NCBI GenBank assembly: GCA_015499995.1
Contig: JADNRV010000233.1
Coordinates: forward strand, 1-64,000
Direction: 5' to 3'
DNA from: Flammula alnicola
Lineage: Eukaryota; Basidiomycota; Agaricomycetes; Agaricales; Strophariaceae
DNA length: 64,000 nucleotides
Shown here: positions 34,567-44,944 of the stretch, piece by piece
How the letters are laid out: the number at the start of each line of letters is the position of its first letter
Numbering within the stretch: position 1 is the first letter of the stretch
Position numbers and translations under genes: made by a program
Notes under the pieces: model-generated
What the model saw: only the letters and a program-made list of their open reading frames with translations
The model's database searches: none
Told to the model about the DNA's origin: nothing

Positions 34567-35844
34567 GATATTTCTGAAACATGGGTATGTTTAAGCGGCC
34601 TTTTCGGAAGGCAGACGGCAAAAACTTGCATTTACGTGACCGGTAAGGAACCAACCGCGCATCTGGTTGCGCAATCTCCGTCCGGCGTCGGCATCCAATA
34701 GTTGTTGTAGTACAATACGGCTATAAGACATGTACATACCGGCTGCCTTGTAGTAGAAGCTCTGAATTCCTCTTCTGTTGGAAAGTGTGAAATATATATG
34801 TAGCCTTCTGTGAATCTCTATATTCTCTAAGCGGCCGGAGATACTTCATAACGTGGGGTGGGATAGTTAATTATAATTGCCGGAAACCCAGATCAGGGAA
34901 TAGAATTACCTAATCTGTAGGACTGTGAGAAGCTAGGCAGTCTGAATTACTTACACAATGTAATCAGCCAAAATCAATTTCATTTCGTTTCAAACAACTT
35001 GCCGCGCATTTGTCGTGTTTATGGTCCAGCTACTAGTCACCGCTGTGGCCATTACCTCGCCGGTGCATCGTGGATAAGGAGAGCAGGTAATTTTTCTGTC
35101 ACATTTTAAAGTCACGTACTCCGCCTGAAGTGAAGGTAAAATATTCTAACTACCTGCCGTCACATTTTGATCCACCGTCAAAATATTCCGGCTGCAACAG
35201 TGACTAGCGTAATACCTTGTGGCGTCCCTTAGTCATCTTTTCTCGAGACGGTGGGAACCTGAGACCCTTGTTGTGTGAAAGTTACTATGTAGTAGTATGT
35301 AAGATATGTAGATGAGACGACTCGGCTGTAAAGTCTTCATGCAGCCGTGAAATAACCTCACAAAGGATAGTCCAGGAGACCGTATTGAGTGACAGGTGGG
35401 GAAAAGAGAAAAGTAAAATAATTGCTGGAGGATAAAATCTATGAATCTTTATTTAGGCCGACGTTTTTCATGTAAACGCACTGTATGAAAAGGCAGGAGA
35501 ATGGAGAATGAAGACGGAAAAACATCACATGAGAACATGAAAGCATAGAACATTTAGGGCCTATTTGTGTCGCCCTTTTTCTGTGGCTTTTTTACTGACC
35601 CCGGCCAAATGACGGTTTGGATGGGGGTTTTGTCTGTGGAAACCAATTGACCAGGAAAATGAAGCTGGGCCCGGGGTAGCATTTGGTTGCAGCCAATTTC
35701 GGGTTTCTATGTCATTCATGCTGTAACTCGTCGTAACACTGCGTCTTTTCCCTCCCACAACATGTTAACCCACCACCGCCGCTCGTTTTTCCACACTCAT
35801 TTATAATTCCTATCTATTACTTCGTAAAATGTTTCTCTTAGTGT
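34567..35844. other. Region without recognised genes
   Basis: AT-rich sequence with no convincing reading frame or repeat structure. The frame at 35561-35758 (-) has no recognisable domain. Confidence 0.4.
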
Positions 35845-36186
35845 TTGATAATGATTCCTGAGAAGGACTTCGACACGCCCAAAATGAATAAACAACCTAA
35901 TGTAATCTGGCGAGATCCTGACGAAGAAATACTTGTCCGTGTCCTCGATGAACAGAAGGATACACGCAGAAACCCTTTAGGAGCAGGCTGGAGGCGGGCA
36001 GTATGCACTGTCGTCAAGGTGGCTATCCAAACAGAAGGCGTATTGGTGAATGATGACCCGAAAACTTGTTTTCGGGTCAAGATTGAAGTACGAAGGAAAT
36101 TGGCACTTATTCATGCCGTTGTCGCAATGAAAACAGCGCAGGGAAAGCAAAGGGCGTGCAAAACATTCAATTCGCGGTGTATCTAA
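35845..36186 (+). pseudogene. Myb/SANT-like DNA-binding domain fragment
   Basis: The 113-codon frame contains VIWRDPDEEILVRVLDEQKD, then GAGWRRAVCTVV, DDPKTCFRVKIEVRRKLALI and HAVVAMKTAQGK. The spacing of W..EE..L, the GxxW block, PKT..C..K and a final (S/A)G is like the Myb/SANT-like domain of proteins accompanying fungal and plant Harbinger-type transposons. The match is weak, the expected tryptophans of the second half are missing, and no transposase partner was found, so it is probably a relic. Confidence 0.4.
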
Positions 36187-36202
36187 TTTGAAATATAATC
36201 GA

Positions 36203-37344
36203 TCAACCAAACTGCCCGCCATACCGACTTCTGCGACGAGCGGTAACCAAGCCCCGAAATGGAATCTCGCTTTTCACAACCCCAGCTTTTGGAAACCTGA
36301 ACCAGGTAAAAAAAGCCGGAGAAAAAAAGTGGGACCCAAACGGGCCGTTATGGTTAAAACATCGGAATATTGCATGTAAAGCAGTATTTCCGGATCTCTG
36401 GACATCGTAAATTGAACAACGCGTCAGTATTTTTATACTCGGACAGCATGAAAAGAGGGAGAATTGGGACGAGATCTTTGACATACCTTCGTTAGGATCC
36501 GCTCCCACTTTGGTTCGAATTGTATATTCAGGTTCTCCAGTTTTACATGGGAACGTGTATTCAGATGTGCGCAACCTTGCATCATAGAAATATTGCGATC
36601 CATCTGGGTTTCTGAAGAACAAGGTGCCGTTGCTATGAGGCATAGGGATGAGCCACGAGAGGAGGAATGACAACAAAACATGGAGTAAAGAGTTGGTAAG
36701 ACGCACCAATTGTGGTAGTGGTAGACATCGCCATGTATCGTACCGACATGTTTGCACCAGTAGTTGCCCTATATGATGCGCTTGTCAGACTTTTTTGGAC
36801 ACTGGAAGGACATACTATGGCAAGCGCAACTAATGATTAAGAAGGAAATACGCACGTTGGCGTTTATTCCTCTTCCTATGCATTCGGGCCTCTCCCAAAA
36901 ACGGGGATCGGCAGGCACCATTCTAGCCCGCTGGTCCTCCTGGGCCGTGATAGAGGGGAGATTGAGAGTAATTTGCATTTTTCATGCGTAAGAGAGTGTT
37001 TACCAGAGGCAATGTGAAAGAAGAGAAGAAAGAAGAATGGGCAGACCGCTTGCGCTTAAAAAATGAATCCCTTTTCCCACGTCAACCTAAGAGCCGTTGG
37101 TGGGTACCTCATTATGACAAGAAATATATCCATACCCTTAATGTAAAAAAAGAGATATTATCCTGGAACGTAGCGTCTCGAAAAATTTTGCCGTTTCTAT
37201 CCGGATCTCAAGCAAAAAGTCAAAATATTTATGCAGTTCTGGATCAAACCTGTCAGCGGATTTTCGGGTGCTATCTTCCATCAGGCCTGATGCAACCAGA
37301 TGGATGGTAAAGCTTAAAGGCCCTTTCCTTACGATAAGGGGCAC
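36203..37344 (-). pseudogene. Fragments of an uncharacterised basidiomycete protein
   Basis: Pieces on the - strand that look coding: VRKGPLSFTIHLVASGLMED (about 37330), QEDQRARMVPADPRFWERPE (about 36940), and SNGTLFFRNPDGSQYFYDAR (about 36640). The last has the G-x-x-Y-F-Y-x-A-R-L feature of WW-like segments in agaricomycete-specific families. Splice signals between them are plausible but I could not build a full frame. Confidence 0.35.
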
Positions 37345-39680
37345 TATTGATTTCCTAGTATTTAAGTATTCGCTTTCAGGTTCCTTGATTCAATAACGTA
37401 CACACAACATAATGTGGACGGCAGACGAACTCCATTATACCAAGGCTGAAAAAGAGGTACATCCAAAGCGGCTCTCGGTACCGCCGCAGTTCTATGAAGC
37501 ATGTCGTTGGTTCAGCTGTCTAGAACTAGTCCGCGGACTAGACGCAGAAGGTACAAGCTCAAAAACTACAAAGAACGGCGCCCATTTCTGTTATTTTAAA
37601 CTGTTGATGAGGCCGAGGAGCACCCGTAGCATCCTTTACACGATCTCCAGTGAAATTAACTTCCCAAATCATGAAAATGCGGATATTGATGGACAGACTC
37701 CCAGGATATATATTTAATGGAAGTCATAAATGTCCACATGTTAAATTGTTAGAGATGCTATAGAACCAGGAAGATACGTCCGGGCTTGTCCATATGACTG
37801 ACCCATCGTGCGTGCCCAGGTTTGCGCCCGAGGTGACTTTCGCAGGATTTACTGACATTTTTCATCCACCGGTTGGGACTCTCGATCAGGAAGACAATAT
37901 ATCTATAGTATGTAAATCGTACTATCCCTTTCCAGGAGTTTGAAAATTTCAGGAGTTTGAAAATGTCGTTTTCCTCCCGCATTTTTGAAGCTACCTTCAC
38001 CACGACTTAAATACATATGTACATATACACTATCCCATCATGAATATCTAAAAAAATTTGAAGTTTGACGTTGCTGAGTCGCATAATTGAGAAAATGCGA
38101 TTTTGAATACGTTAAAGAGGTCAATGTATACGAATGTTGGCTCAGATCCAGCCCGATCCTGCACTTCATTTCCCTCGGGGTTTGGGCAAAACATTCTACT
38201 CACTGATGCGATGTGATATCCAAAACCCTACATTTTAAAGTGGACTCCTTCTTACAGGAGTTGAGAAATAGTGGTTTTTGCGATTTGAAGAGTGACACGC
38301 GGTGACGTTTTGCATGGGAATCAGGGCAAGCCGCGGTGAAAACCAGCAGGAATTTGATGTGACAATGTCGTGACATGACTTTCAATCTCCTGATATCTTC
38401 GACTTTTGAGCACCGGGAAGGTTCCGCTTTCATCTATAGCCAACTTTCTAAGGAATAGACTATCTAGTCGAATAGAATACAAAAAACCGCATATTCTGGC
38501 ACAGCTTGAGGGAGCGCAGGGTAAGTGGTTGTTGAGGAATATGCTTTCTGCAAAAAAGTTTCAAACTCCTGGAAAGGGATAGTAGGTCAAAATTATCCAG
38601 TCGCAGCTTATGATTTACAGCTTCGAGAAGGTAGAATAGAAAGTGGGTGCAAGTGACCCACTTAGGCAGCTCAAAGCTCAATTAGGAAGTTATTTAAAAG
38701 GTTTACAAGTCATACATAGTCTTTATCCCGGGTTACACTACACAACGTGCGAAGAATTTTGTGCATGCATGTCTAAATGATTTCAAGCGTCGGGAGCGAC
38801 CAAATGCCTTCAATCGACAGACATTGATGCAAGCCCTTTTGCAGAAAGCAATTAAGTACGCTTATTTCACTAAATTTACGCCCGGACCGCTCTAGCGGTA
38901 AATCGGGTGGAGACCCTGACACGAGAGTCCACGAAATTCGAAGGGAAACGCTGGAAGCGAAGAATTCACGCTGGAATGAGGTGCCGCAAAATGGTGGAGA
39001 CACTGTGACGCCGTTTTTCGATTTTTTGGCCTCAAAAAGCAGCCATTTTCGAGGTTTGAAGCTTGTGAGGCCCGTAAATTGCAGCATAAAAATTTATTAT
39101 TGTAAATACAACTACAGGAAACTCAAAGAATGCCTCTCGCACCCTTGTTACAGGATTTCGGCAGGATTTCGGCATCTGACAGCCATCCGTTGAAGAGCCG
39201 AAAAGGGTGGCACGGCCCAGGGACGTCTGGAGAACCGAAAATAAGCCAAACGGCGTCGCCGGCGTCGCAAACCAGCTCGGGTTCACTGTAAATTCTGTAA
39301 ATTGAGCTGATTTACGGTAAATTTCTCAGAATTAAGTACTTATGGCCACTTATGCGTACTATTGCCAAGTTGTAAGGGAATTTATGTAAGGGAATTTAGG
39401 GCTATTTGTGCTACATTGCATATTACAGCTACTATACATTTTATCTCTACACTTTATCCCTACACTACAACTGTCTAAGGAAAGGTTTGAGAATGTTTGA
39501 GGCCGGAGAGGCTGGAGGGGAGGAGATGTGAAGGACCCGAAGTGAAGGACCCGAAGGACAGGCTTTAGGCACCGTTGGAGAAGCTATTCTTTTGGATGCC
39601 GTCATCTCACATCCCATCAGTCCGTCAATCTGTCAGTCCCAAGCCAACAGTCGAAGGCGTCGAGAGGCTGCCCGCCGCTG
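37345..39680. other. Gene-poor, repeat-like region with a 25-bp inverted pair
   Basis: No gene is recognised. ACTATCCCTTTCCAGGAGTT plus TGAAA (37921-37945) is exactly inverted at 38559-38583, enclosing 613 bp. 38770-39090 has an open frame on the - strand of unlikely protein composition. 39285-39480 contains short direct repeats (GTAAGGGAATTTA). The frame 37412-37717 (+) has no known motif. Confidence 0.4.
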
Positions 39681-39688
39681 TGGAAGGG
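39681..39688. repeat. Target-site duplication, left (TGGAAGGG)
   Basis: Identical to 42199-42206 and directly abuts the palindromic element 39689-42198. One extra shared G (39680 / 42198) makes 8 or 9 bp possible. Confidence 0.85.
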
Positions 39689-42198
39689 CACCTGTAGTTA
39701 CCATCAGACCCCTCTAATTAGAGGAGGAGCCTTGGTGAGTTACCACCTCTAAGTAGAGGTCTTATATCGCTATAGTGCTTGTTCCTCTAAATGCTTCATT
39801 AGCTAGGGGAGCTTTGGTGTATTTTCCCCTCTCCTCACTGGTAACTGGGTGACGCTGCCGGCGCTCGGCAATACCTGCCCATCAACCGTGCCTTCGGCGG
39901 CATCACGTGTGCCCATCACTGTCCCGCCAAATGCGGACGCGGCTCCCACCCGTCGTCGGTGCGCGTGCGCGTGCGCGCTCGCTGTCCGCAAGGATGAGCA
40001 TCGTTATTCCACTGTTTCCCCTTCGTTTCCCTTGATTTATCTTTACTAGAGCAATATAATGAAGCTATATAGCAGTAATATAGAGTCAATAACATGTAGA
40101 TGGTCTCTGTAATAGCACAAATGCATGTATAGATATATATGATGATGACCACTACCATTATCTACTCATAGGGTGACTGCAAGACACCTGGGGAGGTCAG
40201 GATATTTATTATAATGGTGTCTGAGTAAGGGGGACATAGCTATAAGGTAGGGAGATGACCAGAACATATATATTCAAGGGGTGTAATATATATCACATTC
40301 CTATAATCATTGACACATTCCAGAGCCTCCTATACCTCTATTTGAAGTATGAACATGATATAGCATATATATGAGACATATATGAGTATCTAACATCGTT
40401 ATTTTTGGGGTATGAGGAGTACTACTGCCTGATACCTTCCCAAAGTATATATTTTACTGTAGGGGTACCAGGGCAATATAAGGGAATATTTTTGGATAAA
40501 CCAGTAGTGGTAGATGCATAGAATATCTCTATGCAATTATATTATGAGCGCCTTAAAGGGAGGATGAGATATGAAGGGGAGGAGGAGGAGGTGTATACAC
40601 TATCAGTCATCACACCATATCTCTATCATTTCTGATGATATATGGTATCTGAAAGGTGTTACATGTACTAGGACATACCCTAAGCTCGTTTCATATGTAC
40701 AAGATGTTTTATAGATGCTTGGGTGAAATGATATTAAGGTAGGGAGTAGGGGTGTCCAAAAAGTGCGAAATCTGTCTCCTGTGACATAAGTTTTCCAGTT
40801 AAAAATATTCTGAAGAGGTAGGTATATAGCTATGAGTAACCTCTATCGATTGCAACAGAATTTAGAGAAATCGAGTGGCTGTAGCACAAGAGATCAATTC
40901 AAAGGTCGAAATACAGTGAACAGAGATACATAGCCAAACTATGATCAAAACCGGTCACTTTGCATGTACCTCCCTATGTGGCCTTTCCCTATCTCCTGAG
41001 ACACATACTTGCTCAATTTCTGTAAATTCTGTTGCAATCGATAGAGGTTACTCATAGCTATATACCTACCTCTTCAGAATATTTTTAACTGGAAAACTTA
41101 TGTCACAGGAGACAGATTTCGCACTTTTTGGACACCCCTACTCCTTATCTTTATATCATTTCACCAAAGCATCTATAAAGCATCTGGTACATATGAGACG
41201 AGCTTAGGGTATGCCCTAGTACATGTAACACCTCTCAGATACCATATATCATCAGAAATGATAGAGATATGGTGTGATGACTGATAGTATATACACCTCC
41301 TCCTCCCCCCCTTCATATCTCATCCTCCCTTTAAGGCGCCCATAATATAAATGCATAGATATATTCTATGCATCTACCACTGCTGTTTTATCTAATAATA
41401 TTTGCTTATATTGACCTGGTACCTCTACAGTAAAATATATGCTTTGGGAGGGTATCAGGCAGTAGTACTCCTCATACCCCAAAAATAGCGATGTTAGATA
41501 CTCATATATGTCTCACATGTAGGCTACATTAGTCTCATGCTTCAAATAGAGGTATAGGAGCCTCTGGAATATGTCAATGATCATAGGAATGTGATGTATA
41601 TTACAGCCCTTGAATATATATGTTCTGGTCATATCTCTACCTCATAGCTATCTCCCCCTTGCTCAGACACTATAATAATAAATATCCTGACCCCTCCGGG
41701 TGTCTGGGAGTCACCCTATGAGTGGATAGTGGTGGTGGTCATCATCATATATATCTATACATGCATTTGTGCTATTACAGAGACCATCTACATGTTATTG
41801 ACTCTATATTACTGCTATATAGCTTCATTATATTGCTCTAGTAAAGATAAATCAAGGGAAACGAAGGGGAAACAGTGGAATAACGATGTTCATCCTTGCG
41901 GACAGCGAGCGCGCACGCGCACGCGCACCGACGACGGGTGGGAGCCGCGTCCGCATTTGGCGGGACAGTGATGGGCACACGTGATGCCGCCGAAGGCACG
42001 GTTGATGGGCAGGTATTGCCGAGCGCCGGCAGCGTCACCAAGTTACCAGTGAGGAGAGGGGAAAATACACCAAAGCTCCCCTAGCTAATGAAGCATTTAG
42101 AGGAACAAGCGCTATAGCGATATAAGACCTCTACTTAGAGGTGGTAACTCACCAAGGCTCCTCCTCTAATTAGAGGGGTCTGATGGTAACTACAGGTG
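39689..42198. mobile_element. 2.5-kb foldback (palindromic) transposon
   Basis: Two arms of about 1.18 kb (39689-40869 and 41018-42198) are near-perfect inverted repeats; paired positions add up to exactly 81887 at both the outer and inner ends. They surround a loop of about 150 bp. Termini are CACCTGTAGTTACCATCAG. An 8-bp duplication flanks the element. No transposase is encoded, and the mirror ORFs (39803-39991, 41896-42084) are by-products of symmetry. An 8-bp duplication would suit hAT- or P-like mobilisation, 9 bp a MULE. Each arm holds an alternating CG-rich tract (39959-39981 and its mirror). Confidence 0.9.
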
Positions 42199-42206
42199 TG
42201 GAAGGG
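42199..42206. repeat. Target-site duplication, right (TGGAAGGG)
   Basis: Partner of 39681-39688. Removing the element and one copy rejoins CTGCCCGCCGCTGTGGAAGG-type flanking sequence on the two sides. Confidence 0.85.
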
Positions 42207-42525
42207 AGGAAGGGCGCGCAGAGGCGCCTTGATTCGATCATATTATGTAAGCTAAATTCCCTTATCGGGCGGTAATTCATCGGCATAAGAGTAAACAGCA
42301 AGAAATACCGGCACCTGACAAGTCCCGAACCTAACTGTCAGATTTCAAGCTTCCCCCCTCTACACCGTCCACCTGTCCGCGCGTCTTAACAGGTGGCTTG
42401 AAATTTCAAGTAAAGCCTGCTGTGATAATCAAGCAATTCGCATAGTGGATTGGAGGATGTTCCGGTATTCGAGAACAACAGCCTGAGATCGATCGTCATC
42501 CGTTGTATATGGTCTGTCAGGAGAG
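42207..42525. other. Spacer with a degenerate terminal-motif copy
   Basis: 42355-42371 (CCCCTCTACACCGTCC) followed by a CCTGT..ACAGG hairpin segment and AAATTTCAAGTAAAGCCTGC matches the interior of the element at 7867. TTCCGGTATTCGAGA at 42460-42474 is the same subterminal motif. It reads as a diverged or rearranged copy next to the arm boundary at 42526. Confidence 0.5.
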
Positions 42526-42942
42526 ACTACCCCTCCACACCGTCCGAGTGTTCACACTGTCCGAACTGCTCGCTTATTACATCAGTCACACCTCTCTTCC
42601 CAAGCCCAAGCGATTTATGGCGAGTGAAGCGAGCAATCATTCTCTAAGGGCTGAGCAGGGCGGACAAACAAAGCCAAATGTCCTTCCTAAGAAGAGCACT
42701 CTGGCCTTGTTCTTGCAACTGGTACCCTGTTTTTCGCCGTTATATCTTAATGGTGCCATTACTGTATATTATTACTATTGAGGGCGCAATCATCACATTT
42801 TTTGGGGATTCTGAATACCATTGTGGTTTTTTGTACTGTTTGAGCCGTAGAGAGCTCGCACATTTAGAAATGCAGTTCTGGGGGACCCAGCGCGCGTCGC
42901 GCCTCGGTTGTACAAATTGTCCCTCTGTCTGATAACCTTACC
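42526..42942. repeat. Terminal segment of the large repeat, mirror copy
   Basis: Mirror image of 24142-24558. The terminal motif is at 42530-42546 and the hairpin GTGTTCACAC follows. No gene. Confidence 0.55.
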
Positions 42943-43857
42943 GTGTCATATACCCCTTGTCAAAAGTCGGAAAGATCAGCAATAAAATTAAGAAGAAACG
43001 ATTTAGAATGGGAGACAACAGCAGCGCACTCTACAAGACTTGAAAAGATTGGCGGGAAAAGCCATGACGCGCACTCACCAAAAACGTACCCAATTGCAAG
43101 CCGAATCAAAATGCGTGACCAATTATTCTCTTTTTGCCACCTCTATCGCATCGACATGTTTTTGTCGTGACCTCAGGCGTGCGGTGTGAGACTGGAAGGC
43201 ATCAGTTATCTATTGAGGAATGTCAAGCCGACGGTGGAAAGATCCGAGCTACCTGCCGTGCATGCCTCACACGTCATCAGGGGCGGACGGCGGCTGCCAC
43301 ACTAGCTCAAGAACAAGCTGCTACCTTGACGAATTATTACGAGGGTGCTGCGGCCGACGATGAGGTTCCCAACTGCCGTGAAAGTAGTGAGGATGGGGGT
43401 GCCGCGATGCCAGGACCAGATGCCGCTGCTGAAGTGAAAACGAGGATGATCAATTTATCGGAGGCGTTGTCGATATCGGGAAGGAAGAGCATCCAGAAAT
43501 TGAACTTTTGAGGCAAGGCGGTTGCCACTGGAAGCCCTATGAGCAGATAATTGTGAGTGCAATGTGAATTTGTGACCAATAAAAAATGAACAATTCGTCT
43601 GTAGATCAGCGCACCCCACTTTGATTCACAGCCTCTTTCAGAATCAACTCCTGGTTACATGACGATGGCATTTCCGACTCTATTTCCCAACGGGGCACTG
43701 GGGGATTTCCATCAAGCGCGATTACGCAAGGTCGAGCTTGGACAATACTTTCAACATCTGCTGTGCTTCCGAGGCGGACGGTTTGCCCAACATCGAAGAT
43801 TTCCTTGGTTCGCTTTCAACACCCTACAACGAGCAAGAACACGCCGTGACGAATGAA
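42943..43857 (+). pseudogene. Helitron Rep/helicase-like N-terminal fragment, copy C'
   Basis: Mirror copy of 23228-24141 with identical protein blocks; the Helitron helicase-like start TMAFPTLFPNGALGDFHQAR is at about 43662. It lies at the head of the same-strand chain of gene fragments. Confidence 0.78.
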
Positions 43858-43949
43858 CGCTGAGCGCTGAAGCTTAAGGGTCTACATTGACCACCTCGTT
43901 CATCTTCCCCTCCTTTTACCCCAACGTTCACCGTGTGTTGTTTTCTTCC

Positions 43950-44940
43950 CAGTAACCGGCCTGAGGAGGTCACTGAGAGACCTGTATCACCGACGAGAAA
44001 TTCATACCTCACGCCCCCATCTCCTCGCCTTCCCGTTCCTCCAGCCATGGCTCCTCCACTGGAATCTGGCAACACCAGCTCAGAATCGGAATAGCGGCCC
44101 TGTAAAGGAAACTCTGGTATCAAATGGCTTGCCATCGCTCTCTGCCTCATCTCATTTCAATACTCGTCCTCAGCACCTGCGTTGACGATGTCGCCCCCGC
44201 CGGTTCAGCAGGTCCTCGCTATCTGAAGAAGACGCACCCAACCGAACAGACTGTCGAGGAGGTTGTCGAATGCTACTCACTGCTGCTGACCGTCTCCATT
44301 CGCCCGCCAACGTCATCTCTCGACCGTGGCCACCAAGGCACGCCCAGGACGAGCGGACTGTCATGCGCCAATTCCATCAAAGGCCCATCGTCTTCCAATG
44401 TATCGAATGCCTCGACACGATCCGCAAGCCCCGCAAAGCCATCAACTACATCAATTTCCCCGCCATCCCTTGCGCGTTCTGTCTCTATTCGTGGACCTCC
44501 ATCCCCTACAAAACCCTCAACCTCACTACAACCGCGTAAATCCTTCGTCGCCCGCCAATCTCCCTCGCAAGACACTCCTGTCTCTCCAACATCCATAATT
44601 CGCAATGGAAGAACATCGCCCGTCGAAATGCAGTCCATGTCGCAGTCCATGTCCTCAAATACCTTTGGCGTTAAACGGACTTCATCTCCCCTGAGTCAAC
44701 CACCATTGCAGTCTGCTACCCAACAACACAGTCCTCGACCTCCATCGTGTCTATCTTCTCCTCCTTTTTTAAATTGACGGAATACGCCGTCCGACTGTGA
44801 CCTATCTTAGCCTACCCCAGTCCCAGTTTCCGCTCCAGCTCTCCCACACGACGACACATAACTCCAAGAACTGCGAGCCAAAATCCGCGTCCTCGAAGCC
44901 AAACGCGCCGACGACTCGCGCCACGTCCCACAAATTTACT
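43950..44940 (+). pseudogene. Dynactin p150/CLIP-like Ser/Pro-rich fragment, copy C'
   Basis: Mirror copy of 22144-23134. PEEVTERPVSPTRNSYLTPP-like sequence at about 43960-44030 extends the Ser/Pro-rich region upstream. LQELRAKIRVLEAKRADDSR is at about 44860-44920. The stop at about 44938 is followed directly by the ABC N-terminus. Confidence 0.45.
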
Positions 44941-44944
44941 GACA

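Noticed and set aside
38773..39087. 104-codon ORF on the - strand (FTGLTSFKPRKWLLFEAKKS)
   Set aside because: No domain or splice context. The composition and the surrounding repeat-like DNA suggest a chance frame in a dispersed repeat.
39803..42084. Paired ORFs MRTASAHAHAHRRRV... and their overlaps as genes
   Set aside because: They are mirror images produced by the palindrome, dominated by the CG-alternating tract, and show no domain.
44124..44777. Secreted protein (hydrophobic start MACHRSLPHLISILVLSTC)
   Set aside because: The apparent signal peptide comes from a chance upstream start. The downstream Ser/Pro-rich frame and the coiled coil fit an internal part of a cytoskeletal protein better.
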